Source: Saonia flava (GTDB taxonomy: Bacteria; Bacteroidota; Bacteroidia; Flavobacteriales; Flavobacteriaceae). Taken from it: a stretch of 64,000 nucleotides of DNA. The translations under genes and the position numbers were made by a program. Positions 55,291 to 64,000 of this stretch are shown piece by piece (within the stretch, counting starts at the first letter, position 1; each line of letters begins with the position of its first letter). The stretch spans positions 2,047,062 through 2,111,061 of the forward strand of contig NZ_JAATJJ010000001.1 in assembly GCF_011927795.1 (NCBI RefSeq), in the 5' to 3' direction. The notes under the pieces are model-generated. The model was not told where the DNA came from and ran no database searches. It saw only the letters and a list, made by a program, of their open reading frames with translations.

Positions 55291-57420
55291 ATGAAGGCAA
55301 AACTATTCTCTTTAACCTTTTTGTTTCCCTTTTTTTTCTTTGCCCAAGAGATTGAAAGTCATATTGACAGTATTCCTGCATTAAATAATTTGGATGAAGT
55401 AGTTGTTACGGGACAAATAAACAAGAAAAGTGTAGATAAGTCTATTTTCGAGGTTAAGGTCATTAAACAGGAAACAATAGAGCTTCTTGGCGGAAGCACC
55501 TTGGCAGATGTATTAAATCAATCTCTAAATATTACCATACAACCCAATCCTTCAACCGGAAAAAGTAATGTGAGCCTTTTTGGCCTTGATGGGCAATACT
55601 TTAAAATATTAGTGGATAATATTCCCTTGATCAATGATGAAGGTTTGGGTAACAACACCGATTTAACCCAAATAAATCTTGATGACATTGAGCAAATAGA
55701 AATAGTGGAAGGCTCCATGGGTGTCCAGTACGGCTCCAACGCCGTTTCTGGTATTATAAATATTATTACTAAAAAGGAATCCCAACATAAGTGGGAAATA
55801 ACGCCATATATACAAGAAGAAACCCTTGGTAGTGAATATGGCTTTTTTGATAAAGGCCGCCACATACAATCCTTAAAAATTGGAAATCAGATTTCTAAAA
55901 ATTGGTACATTAATGCAGGGTTTACACATAATGATTTTACAGGTTTTTCCAATGAACAACTTGGCCAGCACCATCCTTTAAACGATGGAAAAAGAGGGTT
56001 TGAGTGGTTGCCGAAAGAACAATATTCCGGAAAAGGATTATTACGATATGCCACAAAGAACTTTCAAGGGTTTTACCGATTGGAATATTTTGATGAAACA
56101 ATAGAGCGGTACGATTCCATTGTAAGAGAGAACTACAATTCCGCTACACAGACCACCAATCCCACAGCTACGGACGAAATTTTTACATCAACCAGGCTAT
56201 ACCACCATGCAAACATAGTAGGGCAGGTATTTGGACAATTAAACTATGACATCTCTGCATCTTATCAGCAACAAAAAAGAAATATTGAGCAGTACAATTA
56301 TCGCATTAATGCAAGAGAAAAATTTGATATAAATAAACAGGAATACGAATCCCGAAAGGGACTTTATTCCAGGGGCACTTTTACCAACTTTTTTACAACG
56401 GATAAACTTGATTTTCAACTTGGATACGAGCTAAGCAATATTAAAGGGTATTCTTCTGCCCTAGCGGGCAGTTTTGATGGTGACAATATTGAAAGACGAT
56501 TGGAATCATACGATGCCTTTGCCACAGCAGAAATTCCCATTGGAAAAAAATTATCTGTCCAACCCGGAACAAGATTAATGCTTTCGTCCCAATTTGATGC
56601 CCAAATGGCCCATTCTTTAAGTGTGCGTTATGTTCTTAAAAATAATTATCAATTACGTGCTGTTGTAGGTAGTTCCCCCCGAAACCCCAACTACCATGAG
56701 CTTTTCACCTACTTTGTGGACGTTAACCATGATGTACGAGGAAACATAAATGTAAAACCAGAACGTGGGTTTTCTTCCTTTTTGCACCTTAAGAAAACAT
56801 TTTTTTCAGAGGACCTTTCTTGGCAGCTCAACAGTAAACTTTCCACATGGTATCTAAAAGTAGATGATCGCATAGAGCTAACCATTGTAAATCCAAGCCC
56901 CTTGGCCTACCAATATAACAATATAGACCTCTATAAAACTTGGGGCCTTTCATTTACCAACGGGCTTTCATATGATAATCTGCAATTCAATGTGGGGTTG
57001 TCCTTTTCTGGACAAAGCAAAGTGCTGGAAAGTGATGGCGCCTATAACGACGATTATCTATATGCATTACAGGCCAATACCAATTTGGCATATTCCCTGC
57101 CCAAAATCAATACAGTTTTCTCCTTGTTCTTTAAGTACAATGGACCTGAATATCAATTTCTATTGGATAATGAGGGAGATGTCAACAACTTCATTAGGGT
57201 TAAACAGGACGGGTATAGCTGGGCGGATGCATCGATCAAAAAAACATTTATGGACAAAAAAGTGCACTTGACCCTAGGGGCAAGGAACTTGTTCAATATT
57301 ACAAGAATAAATAGACAGACAAGTCTCGGGGGAGAAATACATTCTTCCGCCAACAATGGGCTCCTTTTAGGATATGGAAGGTCCTATTTTGTAAAATTTT
57401 TATATAAACTAAATATCTAA
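55291..57420 (+). CDS. TonB-dependent outer membrane receptor of a heme/iron locus
   Basis: 709 aa with a signal peptide ending F-F-A-Q. TonB box-like segment L-D-E-V-V-V-T-G at 34-41, plug (S-N-V-S-L-F-G-L-D-G near 91, V-Q-Y-G-S-N-A-V-S-G-I-I-N-I) and a barrel ending in the strand Y-F-V-K-F-L-Y-K-L-N-I. No STN domain and no SusD. A HmuY-like lipoprotein follows by 12 bp, so the receptor is probably for heme (HmuR-like). Confidence 0.88.
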   Translation: MKAKLFSLTFLFPFFFFAQEIESHIDSIPALNNLDEVVVTGQINKKSVDKSIFEVKVIKQETIELLGGSTLADVLNQSLNITIQPNPSTGKSNVSLFGLDGQYFKILVDNIPLINDEGLGNNTDLTQINLDDIEQIEIVEGSMGVQYGSNAVSGIINIITKKESQHKWEITPYIQEETLGSEYGFFDKGRHIQSLKIGNQISKNWYINAGFTHNDFTGFSNEQLGQHHPLNDGKRGFEWLPKEQYSGKGLLRYATKNFQGFYRLEYFDETIERYDSIVRENYNSATQTTNPTATDEIFTSTRLYHHANIVGQVFGQLNYDISASYQQQKRNIEQYNYRINAREKFDINKQEYESRKGLYSRGTFTNFFTTDKLDFQLGYELSNIKGYSSALAGSFDGDNIERRLESYDAFATAEIPIGKKLSVQPGTRLMLSSQFDAQMAHSLSVRYVLKNNYQLRAVVGSSPRNPNYHELFTYFVDVNHDVRGNINVKPERGFSSFLHLKKTFFSEDLSWQLNSKLSTWYLKVDDRIELTIVNPSPLAYQYNNIDLYKTWGLSFTNGLSYDNLQFNVGLSFSGQSKVLESDGAYNDDYLYALQANTNLAYSLPKINTVFSLFFKYNGPEYQFLLDNEGDVNNFIRVKQDGYSWADASIKKTFMDKKVHLTLGARNLFNITRINRQTSLGGEIHSSANNGLLLGYGRSYFVKFLYKLNI

Positions 57421-57432
57421 AAATCAATTTTT

Positions 57433-58851
57433 ATGAAAAATCCAATCCCTTATTTACTAATATTTACTCTCCTTTTCATTGGGGTTAGCTGTAGTAGCGA
57501 TGATGAAACCGTTCCAGAGACATTGGTTGTTGCATTTGAAAATCCATCTTTAAGTTTTGATACTGTTGACACCCAAAAAGAAATAACTTTGGTGTTTTCT
57601 GCCACAACATTGGAAAGTGGCACCGTAACCATAAATTATACTACTGAAAATGCGACCTATGGTGATACGGAAGATTTCACCACATCTCCATCTGGCGCAT
57701 CAGGTTCAATTGTGGTTGATATTGCCGAATCAACTAACAGCACATCATTTACATTTAACAAATTAAAAGATGCCATTGAGGGCACTACAAAATTGGTTAC
57801 TTTCAGTATAGCTTCCATTAGTATTCCAGATGCTATATCCAATGGAAATACTCAATTACAGATCAGTTTTGCCGAGACTGCAGCCACCGCCGGTAGTTTT
57901 GCTCCAGAAGTGGGTGGTCCAAATGAGCCTAACCAGGTATATGTAGATTTAAGTTCTTTAACACAATCCTCTGCCAATCGTGCAAGTTGGGATTTAGGGT
58001 TCCATAGTGGAGATGAATATAGAGTAACACTAAACGGATCCATTTTTATGGCTGCCGCTAAATTGGAAGCTACAGATATAGATGCCGTAACACCGGAGGA
58101 TGTTGCCGAATTACAGCCACAAGTTGCTGTTGGCACTTTTGATGCCGCAAATACAGCCTACGTAGATGGGGTTACAGGTGAGATAACAACTACTGCAATT
58201 GCTGAGATTTCGGAAACAGACGAAGACAACACTGTTTATTTATTGAACCTTGGGTTTGAAGTGGGAACTGATACTCCTGATATAGGCAGTGTAGATATAA
58301 GCGATGATCCACGTGGATGGAAAAAAATAAGAATACTTCGTAGTGGTACGGATTATGTATTACAATATGCTGATTTAGATGCATCGGAACATACGGAAGT
58401 AACCGTTTCTAAAAATACGGGATACCACTTTAGCCATTTTAGCTTTGATACGGAAAAAATAGTATCTGTACAACCAGCAAGTGATAAGTGGGATATGAAT
58501 TTTACAGTTTTTACCAATGAAATACCTGGTTTTGGTTCTTATGGGTATTCAGATTTCATTGCGACAAATAGTCTTTCGGGAGTTGGAGCATATCAAGTAG
58601 AGGCCGCAACAATAGCCTATGCAGACTTCACTTTATCCAGCGTGGAAGAAGCTTCTTTTGTAACCGAGGCACGTGCCATTGGAAGTGGTTGGAGAAATGG
58701 TGGTGGTCCAGGCACTCTTCCTTCCATTAAGGATGATATTTATTATGTTCTAAAAGATGCTGATGGAAATATCTATAAAATTCGTTTTACTGCTCTTGTT
58801 AATGAAAGTGGGGAAAGAGGTTATCCAGAGTTTGAGTTTGAACTTTTATAA
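57433..58851 (+). CDS. HmuY-family heme-binding lipoprotein
   Basis: 472 aa, lipobox I-G-V-S-C (Cys20 area) followed by an acidic linker. Residues about 30-140 form an extra Ig-like domain; the remainder matches HmuY: N-R-A-S-W-D-L-G-F-H-S-G-D, D-K-W-D-M-N-F-T and the C-terminal Y-Y-V-L-K-D-A-D-G-N-I-Y-K-I-R-F with G-E-R-G-Y-P-E-F-E-F. HmuY takes heme from host or environmental proteins and passes it to the TonB receptor. The heme ligands cannot be assigned by eye. Confidence 0.85.
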   Translation: MKNPIPYLLIFTLLFIGVSCSSDDETVPETLVVAFENPSLSFDTVDTQKEITLVFSATTLESGTVTINYTTENATYGDTEDFTTSPSGASGSIVVDIAESTNSTSFTFNKLKDAIEGTTKLVTFSIASISIPDAISNGNTQLQISFAETAATAGSFAPEVGGPNEPNQVYVDLSSLTQSSANRASWDLGFHSGDEYRVTLNGSIFMAAAKLEATDIDAVTPEDVAELQPQVAVGTFDAANTAYVDGVTGEITTTAIAEISETDEDNTVYLLNLGFEVGTDTPDIGSVDISDDPRGWKKIRILRSGTDYVLQYADLDASEHTEVTVSKNTGYHFSHFSFDTEKIVSVQPASDKWDMNFTVFTNEIPGFGSYGYSDFIATNSLSGVGAYQVEAATIAYADFTLSSVEEASFVTEARAIGSGWRNGGGPGTLPSIKDDIYYVLKDADGNIYKIRFTALVNESGERGYPEFEFELL

Positions 58852-58914
58852 TAAACTAGGTAGGGATTTTAAACGCCCTATTTAGCACTCTTTAGGTTTA
58901 TACTAGTTTTGCGG

Positions 58915-58945
58915 AAGGCCGTTTTCTAATGAAAACGGCCTTTTT
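58915..58945 (+). terminator. Rho-independent terminator after the HmuY-like gene
   Basis: AAGGCCGTTTTC and GAAAACGGCCTT pair over a 4-base loop and run into T residues, about 65 bp after the stop codon. Confidence 0.85.
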
Positions 58946-59014
58946 AATTAATTCTTCGTGTTTTTATTGATGTTTTGTGGTTATCACATGATTAATATTG
59001 ATTAAGAAAAGAGC

Positions 59015-60724
59015 CTATTTTATGTCTTTTATCCTTAATTGAAGGCTTATTTTACCATTCCACTCATTTTCATCCAAAACATAAGCCGCACTAAAGGGTT
59101 TTTTATTGACCACTAAATTTATTTTGTTTCCAAGGTTAAAACCAATGGCATCTATAGACCTATTGACTCCTCTTGATGTGACATCATTACTTGGCCTTAC
59201 TTTACATTTTAAATGTTTGTCGTCTTCGCCAACACATTTTGCATATCCAGTGTCCTGTAGATTATCCGTCATAAAAACCGGTGCCATATTGCCAGGACCA
59301 AAAGGAGCAAACTGATTTAAAATCCGCATAAGTTTGGGTGTAATCTGATTTAATTCCAACTGGGCATCAATCTTTATTTCTGGTGTCAACAAGCTTGTAT
59401 CAATAGTTTCTGAAACCACTTTTTCAAATTGCTTTTTAAAACCCGAATATTGTTCCTCCAATAAGGTAAGTCCAGCTGCATATTTATGCCCTCCAAACTG
59501 TTCAATATACTCTGCACAACCTTCTAGGGCATTGTACACATCAAAACCCTTTACAGATCTTGCCGACGCAGCCAATTTTTCACCACTTTTAGTAAAAACC
59601 AAAGTAGGTCTGTAGTAGGTTTCTGTTAAACGGGAGGCCACAATCCCTATGACACCTTTATGCCAACTTTCTTTATAAACAACCGTTGTGAACCCTATTT
59701 CTTCATCATTTTCAAGAATCTGTGCAAATGCCTCTTGGGTAATCTCTTTATCCAGTCCTCTTCTATCCGTATTGAACTCTTCTATTTGTTTGGCAAAAAT
59801 CTCAGCTTGGTCAAAATCTGTTTCCGTTAATAAATTTACAGCATGTTGGCCATGTTCAATTCTCCCTGCGGCATTTATTCTTGGAGCTATAATAAAGACA
59901 ACATCGGTAATGGTGAGCTCTCTCTTTTTGATTTGATTTATGATGGCCTGTATCCCTATCCTTGGATTACTATTTATTACCTTAAGTCCATAATAGGCCA
60001 AAACCCTGTTTTCGCCAGTCATTGGGACAATATCCGCGGCAATGGCCGTTGCAACCAAATCCAAGTACGGAATTAAATCATCAATGGTTTGTCCTTTCTT
60101 AGCTGCCAAAGCTTGTACCAATTTAAAACCTACCCCACAACCGCAAAGTTCATCATAAGGGTAAGAACAATCATCCCTTTTAGGGTCCAATACAGCAACG
60201 GCATTGGGTAATTGGTTCCCCGGCCTGTGATGGTCGCAAATAATGAAATCTATTCCCTTTTCACTGGCGTAAGCCACTTTTTCAATGGCTTTTACCCCAC
60301 AATCCAGTGCAATAATGAGAGAAAAAACATTGTCCTCTGCAAAATCTATTCCCTTAAATGAAATTCCGTACCCTTCATCATACCTGTCAGGGATATAGGT
60401 CGCCACATTGGGATACTCCTCCAAAAGATAAGAAGAAACCAACGCCACAGATGTGGTGCCATCGACATCGTAGTCCCCATAGACAAGAATATTTTCTCCA
60501 TTTTCAATAGCCCTTTCTATTCTATTGACCGCAACATCCATATCTTTCATTAGAAATGGGTCGTATAAATCTGCTAATTGGGGTCTAAAAAAAGCTTTTG
60601 CCTCTTCATATGTGGAAATTCCTCTTTGTAAAAGCAAATGCGCCACCAAACCATCCACTTGCAAGGCTTGGGCTAGTTGATCTATTTGTTGTTGTTCTGG
60701 TTTAGGCTTAAGTGTCCAGCGCAT
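59015..60724 (-). CDS. recJ: Single-stranded-DNA-specific exonuclease RecJ
   Basis: 569 aa, normal length. DHH-family motifs: V-Y-G-D-Y-D-V-D-G-T-T-S near 79-90 and I-C-D-H-H-R-P-G near 165, then the DHHA1 domain with G-G-H-K-Y-A-A-G near 415 and the OB-fold end. It degrades single-stranded DNA 5' to 3' in recombination and repair. Followed across 43 bp by the OsmC gene in the same direction. Confidence 0.95.
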   Translation of the reverse strand: MRWTLKPKPEQQQIDQLAQALQVDGLVAHLLLQRGISTYEEAKAFFRPQLADLYDPFLMKDMDVAVNRIERAIENGENILVYGDYDVDGTTSVALVSSYLLEEYPNVATYIPDRYDEGYGISFKGIDFAEDNVFSLIIALDCGVKAIEKVAYASEKGIDFIICDHHRPGNQLPNAVAVLDPKRDDCSYPYDELCGCGVGFKLVQALAAKKGQTIDDLIPYLDLVATAIAADIVPMTGENRVLAYYGLKVINSNPRIGIQAIINQIKKRELTITDVVFIIAPRINAAGRIEHGQHAVNLLTETDFDQAEIFAKQIEEFNTDRRGLDKEITQEAFAQILENDEEIGFTTVVYKESWHKGVIGIVASRLTETYYRPTLVFTKSGEKLAASARSVKGFDVYNALEGCAEYIEQFGGHKYAAGLTLLEEQYSGFKKQFEKVVSETIDTSLLTPEIKIDAQLELNQITPKLMRILNQFAPFGPGNMAPVFMTDNLQDTGYAKCVGEDDKHLKCKVRPSNDVTSRGVNRSIDAIGFNLGNKINLVVNKKPFSAAYVLDENEWNGKISLQLRIKDIK

Positions 60725-60767
60725 ATTTAATTTCCATTATTATTGCTCCACTTGCAATGACTTCATT

Positions 60768-61178
60768 TTACTTATGGTGAAAAATCACTTTAGTTTCCAT
60801 TTTGGCGAACTGACGAAACATTTCAAAAACACCACAATATTTATCCACTGATAGGTTCACGGCTCTTTGTAAACGCTCCTCATTTAAATTACTTCCATAA
60901 AAATGGTATTCCACCACTACCGCATCATAATGTTTGGGGTGTTCCTCTGTCATATTGGCAATTGTGTCTATCTTAAAAGTATCCACTTCCAATTTCATTT
61001 TTTTTATCAATGAGGCAACATCCAGCCCAGAACATCCAGCCAATGCAGAAAGCATCAAAGATTTTGGTCTTAGACCGTCACTTTCCTCCTTATCCTCAAT
61101 TTTAAATGTATTCCCAGAGGTATTGGTGCTTTCAAAAGCCATCCCACCCAACCATTTGGTGGTAATATGATTTGTCAT
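60768..61178 (-). CDS. OsmC-family protein
   Basis: 136 aa from the ATG at 61178; the longer frame upstream is antisense to the next gene and is rejected. One OsmC domain with the conserved L-S-A-L-A-G-C-S-G-L-D-V-A (Cys near residue 52) and a later S-V-D-K-Y-C-G-V (second Cys). Such proteins use a two-cysteine centre to reduce organic peroxides, though many YhfA-type members are untested. Confidence 0.87.
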   Translation of the reverse strand: MTNHITTKWLGGMAFESTNTSGNTFKIEDKEESDGLRPKSLMLSALAGCSGLDVASLIKKMKLEVDTFKIDTIANMTEEHPKHYDAVVVEYHFYGSNLNEERLQRAVNLSVDKYCGVFEMFRQFAKMETKVIFHHK

Positions 61179-61233
61179 AGTCTCTTTTTTTTGTTTCTTG
61201 TAGGGCGTAAAAATACAATAAAAAGACAGCACT

Positions 61234-61824
61234 ATGCCATTGGTACAACCACTAGACCCCGACCATGATTCCAAAACAAAACAACTGGCTGAATTCTTTA
61301 ATGAAACCCTGGGTTTTTGTCCCAATTCAGTGCTTACTATGCAATATAGACCAGCTATCTCCAAGGCTTTTATTAATTTAAATATGGCCGTTATGGCCAA
61401 TGAGGGCAGGGTAACCTCCGCTTTAAAAAGAATGATTGCCTGGGTAAGCAGCAATGCCACAGGGTGCCGTTATTGCCAAGCGCATGCCATACGTGCCGCA
61501 GAACGCTACGGAGCAGAGCAGGAGCAACTGGATAATATTTGGGAATATAGGACACACCCTGCTTTTTCAGAAGCGGAACGTGCCGCACTCGATTTCTCTT
61601 TGGCAGCTTCACAAATTCCCAATGCGGTGGATGAAAACATTAAATCCAGACTTTATGAACATTGGAACGAAGGCGAAATTGTAGAAATGCTAGGGGTAAT
61701 CTCCCTTTTTGGCTATCTAAACCGTTGGAACGATTCCATGGGAACCTCCATTGAAAATGGAGCAGTGGAAAGTGGGAAACAGTATTTAGGGAAACATGGC
61801 TGGGAGAAGGGCAAGCATATTTAG
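61234..61824 (+). CDS. Carboxymuconolactone-decarboxylase-family (AhpD-like) protein
   Basis: 196 aa. The active-site segment G-C-R-Y-C-Q-A-H-A at about 89-97 has the C-x2-C-x2-H layout of AhpD-type peroxidase reductases rather than true decarboxylases. The gene is divergent from OsmC (55 bp gap), which supports a shared peroxide-stress role. A uncharacterised hydrolase or decarboxylase activity cannot be excluded. Confidence 0.85.
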   Translation: MPLVQPLDPDHDSKTKQLAEFFNETLGFCPNSVLTMQYRPAISKAFINLNMAVMANEGRVTSALKRMIAWVSSNATGCRYCQAHAIRAAERYGAEQEQLDNIWEYRTHPAFSEAERAALDFSLAASQIPNAVDENIKSRLYEHWNEGEIVEMLGVISLFGYLNRWNDSMGTSIENGAVESGKQYLGKHGWEKGKHI

Positions 61825-61963
61825 TTTTTTTAATTTACCACTCCTCCCTTTACCAGAATTGTTGCTTTTTTACAATAAAACATTAGGTTTTCCTACGTTT
61901 AATAACAGGTTTAGTTCCATCCATAAATCTCATTTTCAATATTTTAATAAAAAACAGATGAAA

Positions 61964-62635
61964 CTATTTCTTCCCCCCAACCACAATGACAATCTCTCCT
62001 TTTGGAGGGTTTTTGGTATAGTATTCCAAAACTTCAGCAGCAGTTCCGCGTACAGTTTCTTCATAAAGCTTGGTAAGTTCCCTAGATACTGAAACAGGCC
62101 TGTCCTCCCCAAAATATTCCACAAATTGAGTCAAGGTTTTTAACAACTTGTGCGGAGATTCATAAATAATAATTGTTCTTGGCTCTTCTGCCAAGAACTT
62201 CAACCGAGTTTGTCTTCCCTTCTTAACTGGTAAAAAACCCTCAAAGACAAATTTATCATTTGGGAGGCCACTATTCACCAAAGCAGGGACAAAGGCAGTT
62301 GCTCCAGGCAAACACTCCACATCAATATTGTTTTCCAAACAAGCACGTGTCAATAAAAATCCAGGATCGGAGATCGCAGGTGTGCCTGCGTCGGAAATTA
62401 AAGCAATTTGTTCTCCAGACAAAATTCTCTTTACAATGTTATCCACCGTTTTATGCTCATTATGCATATGATGGGAGTGCATATGTGTCTCTATGCCGTA
62501 ATGCTGTAATAATTTTGCACTTGTTCTAGTGTCTTCAGCCAATATTAAATCCACTTCCTTTAAAACCCTTATGGCCCTAAAAGTAATGTCCTCTAAATTT
62601 CCAATGGGTGTAGGCACCAAATATAATTTTCCCAT
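61964..62635 (-). CDS. rsmI: 16S rRNA (cytidine(1402)-2'-O)-methyltransferase RsmI
   Basis: 223 aa tetrapyrrole-methylase-fold enzyme: L-Y-L-V-P-T-P-I-G-N-L-E-D-I at the start, L-A-E-D-T-R-T-S-A, S-D-A-G-T-P-A-I-S-D-P-G and I-I-Y-E-S-P-H-K-L are the usual signatures. It methylates C1402 of 16S rRNA in the ribosomal decoding centre using SAM. Length is slightly short of the usual 270-280 because the C-terminal extra domain is absent, as in many Bacteroidota. Confidence 0.95.
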   Translation of the reverse strand: MGKLYLVPTPIGNLEDITFRAIRVLKEVDLILAEDTRTSAKLLQHYGIETHMHSHHMHNEHKTVDNIVKRILSGEQIALISDAGTPAISDPGFLLTRACLENNIDVECLPGATAFVPALVNSGLPNDKFVFEGFLPVKKGRQTRLKFLAEEPRTIIIYESPHKLLKTLTQFVEYFGEDRPVSVSRELTKLYEETVRGTAAEVLEYYTKNPPKGEIVIVVGGKK

Positions 62636-62663
62636 ACAACTAAGTAAATATTAAAAATAAGGA

Positions 62664-62691
62664 ACCGAAAGCTGACACATCAACTTTCGGT
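62664..62691 (-). terminator. Stem-loop after the 62718 gene
   Basis: ACCGAAAG and CTTTCGGT with a 12-base loop lie between two minus-strand genes, 26 bp after the stop of the first; the following bases on the minus strand are T-rich but not a clean run. Confidence 0.5.
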
Positions 62692-62717
62692 CTATATTTT
62701 CATGTCTTTTGAATATT

Positions 62718-63404
62718 TCAGCTAAACTTTCTTGTAATCAAGGCTATAAAGCGATCTTCTACTTCTTCCTTTCCAGCCCAATTATCATATTCTGGCTTTA
62801 CTAGATTATTAATAAAAGAAATAGAACGTTCTTCGGTGTCAATTGTATTTAATTGGGACAGTACCCTGTTATAATCTTCTGTACTATCATTGAACAAATG
62901 TTTAATGAATGCCAACTTATCATTTAATCCCACCTGCATATCTTTAATTAATCTATCGTTCAAAGATTTTGGTTTGGATACTACTTTTTGTTCTGTCTTG
63001 GCTTCTGGCATAAAAAGCTCCTTGTCATTTTTCATTAAATTGGGAGTCGCCAAAAAATCTGCAATAGCATCCTTGGATTCAGAATCATTGGGCATTTCTG
63101 ACACCATGTGCTTTATGGTATCCATCCCTGGGACCATTATATCCTCATCATGTGGATTGTTTTCCGGAACAGATGTGTTTTCGTTCATAACGGCATTTGC
63201 CATTTTCTCAAACTTACTGGCCACCACATTGTTGGATACATCAATTTCTATATCATTTAGTTTTTCATCTATAAACTTAAGCACAGCCAATTTCTCATAA
63301 AGACCCTTGGCAGCCTCATATAATTCTGGGATTTCCTTTAAGTTCCTTGAGGTGATAATATCGGTGGACATTTTCACCAATTCCTCTTTCAATTTTCTTT
63401 TCAT
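62718..63404 (-). CDS. Conserved-looking hypothetical protein, helical
   Basis: 228 aa without signal peptide or membrane segment. The first 75 residues are helical and charged (E-E-L-V-K-M-S-T-D-I-I-T-S-R-N), the middle is a disordered Pro/Asp-rich link, and the last 75 form another helical unit (S-L-N-D-R-L-I-K-D-M-Q-V-G-L-N-D-K-L-A-F-I-K-H-L-F). I do not recognise the family by function. It lies between thymidine kinase (divergent) and rsmI. Confidence 0.75.
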   Translation of the reverse strand: MKRKLKEELVKMSTDIITSRNLKEIPELYEAAKGLYEKLAVLKFIDEKLNDIEIDVSNNVVASKFEKMANAVMNENTSVPENNPHDEDIMVPGMDTIKHMVSEMPNDSESKDAIADFLATPNLMKNDKELFMPEAKTEQKVVSKPKSLNDRLIKDMQVGLNDKLAFIKHLFNDSTEDYNRVLSQLNTIDTEERSISFINNLVKPEYDNWAGKEEVEDRFIALITRKFS

Positions 63405-63510
63405 TCTTTTTTATTTTCCCTTATTCTTTAAAGGTGCTTCTTTTTTAATAATTTTATAGCTTCTTATATAAAACGGAAATAGCAATGTTTTCGTCTACTA
63501 AAATTACAAA

Positions 63511-64000
63511 ATGTTTCTCGAAAATACTGTTAATCATAAAGAACAATTTGGCTGGATAGAAGTTATTTGTGGTTCCATGTTCTCTGGCAAGACCGAGGAA
63601 CTTATCCGTAGATTGAAACGTGCAAAGTTTGCCAAACAAAAAGTTGAGATATTTAAACCTATGGTAGACACTAGATACCATGAGGAAATGGTGGTCTCCC
63701 ACGATGACAATGAAATACGTTCCACACCCGTTCCCGCTGCAGCCAATATTAGGATTTTAGCAGATGGATGCGATGTGGTGGCTATTGACGAAGCACAATT
63801 TTTTGATGACGAGATTATCTCTGTCTGCAATGATTTGGCCAATAAAGGAGTCCGAGTAATCGTAGCGGGATTGGACATGGATTTTAAAGGCAATCCTTTT
63901 GGTCCCATGCCCGCATTAATGGCCACCGCCGAATATGTCACCAAAGTGCATGCTGTTTGTACAAGAACGGGCAACCTTGCCAATTATAGTTTTAGAAAAT
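63511..64000 (+). CDS. tdk: Thymidine kinase, 5' part
   Basis: 163 residues are visible before the window ends; the gene is cut, not broken. Walker A is G-S-M-F-S-G-K-T at 21-28, Walker B-like D-E-A-Q-F-F follows, then G-L-D-M-D-F-K-G and the zinc-site part V-C-T-R-T-G. It phosphorylates thymidine in the salvage pathway. The ATG at 63511 is the first in frame and fits family length. Confidence 0.92.
   Translation, partial: MFLENTVNHKEQFGWIEVICGSMFSGKTEELIRRLKRAKFAKQKVEIFKPMVDTRYHEEMVVSHDDNEIRSTPVPAAANIRILADGCDVVAIDEAQFFDDEIISVCNDLANKGVRVIVAGLDMDFKGNPFGPMPALMATAEYVTKVHAVCTRTGNLANYSFRK

Noticed and set aside
58904-58911. TAGTTTTG as a promoter
   Set aside because: It sits directly before the terminator stem of the HmuY-like gene and has no gene behind it on the plus strand.
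61179-61460. N-terminal extension of the OsmC protein
   Set aside because: The extra 94 codons are antisense to the AhpD-like gene and upstream of the true family start at 61178.

Overview
The window is a stretch of chromosome from a marine-type Flavobacteriaceae (Bacteroidota) relative. Evidence: low GC, SusC/SusD pairs, FecI/FecR/TonB-receptor signalling, promoters of the Bacteroidota type (-7 element TAnnTTTG, no strong Shine-Dalgarno) and many secreted proteins ending their signal peptides in ...AQ. No transposase, integrase, phage gene, CRISPR array or rRNA was seen; the only tRNA is tRNA-Ala(GGC) at 41458-41534.

Layout. (1) 1-9136: a SusC/SusD locus followed by an alkaline-phosphatase-superfamily phosphodiesterase lipoprotein, a secreted ComEC-like metallo-beta-lactamase hydrolase, a class-III aminotransferase-fold enzyme that looks like the phosphonate ammonia-lyase PbfA, a purple-acid-phosphatase-like metallophosphoesterase and a second alkaline-phosphatase-superfamily enzyme. 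It carries no glycoside hydrolase in view and looks built for organophosphorus compounds. (2) 9455-9721: two tiny related peptide ORFs. (3) 9888-15071: a repeat lipoprotein divergent from an ECF sigma factor, FecR anti-sigma factor and STN-type TonB receptor. (4) 15626-40199: a large, mostly minus-strand catabolic/redox region: three Tat-exported molybdenum hydroxylase large subunits with two nearly identical 2Fe-2S subunits, a lipoprotein flavodoxin, a Tat-exported aldo/keto reductase, a PQQ dehydrogenase with an inserted cytochrome c domain, several exported esterases/hydrolases, NTF2-like proteins, a cupin, an intradiol-type dioxygenase, an ABM monooxygenase, a beta-barrel protein, Crp/Fnr regulators and an AraC regulator (40362). 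(5) 41458-51743: tRNA and housekeeping/miscellaneous genes (USP, GNAT, MATE, enoyl-CoA hydratase, LytTR, acyltransferase, PHP lipoprotein, QueD, D-aminoacylase-like protein, LpxH). (6) 52008-58851: MFS transporter and a divergent heme/iron locus (TonB receptor + HmuY-like lipoprotein versus DUF6607-like protein + FMN-binding protein + Cys-rich protein). (7) 59015-64000: RecJ, OsmC, a carboxymuconolactone-decarboxylase-like protein, RsmI, a hypothetical protein and the 5' part of thymidine kinase.

The strongest unlisted signal is regulatory. Three minus-strand promoters in region 4 (upstream of the genes starting at 31115, 39223 and 40199) each carry a 30-bp operator made of two 9-bp direct repeats with a 21-bp period and a conserved GGTA core. 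In all three the operator lies exactly 31 bp upstream of a TAnnTTTG-like -7 box. This looks like the binding site of the AraC-family regulator encoded at 40362 and would join three transcription units, including a run of about 12 genes, into one regulon. The inducing substrate cannot be named from the sequence.
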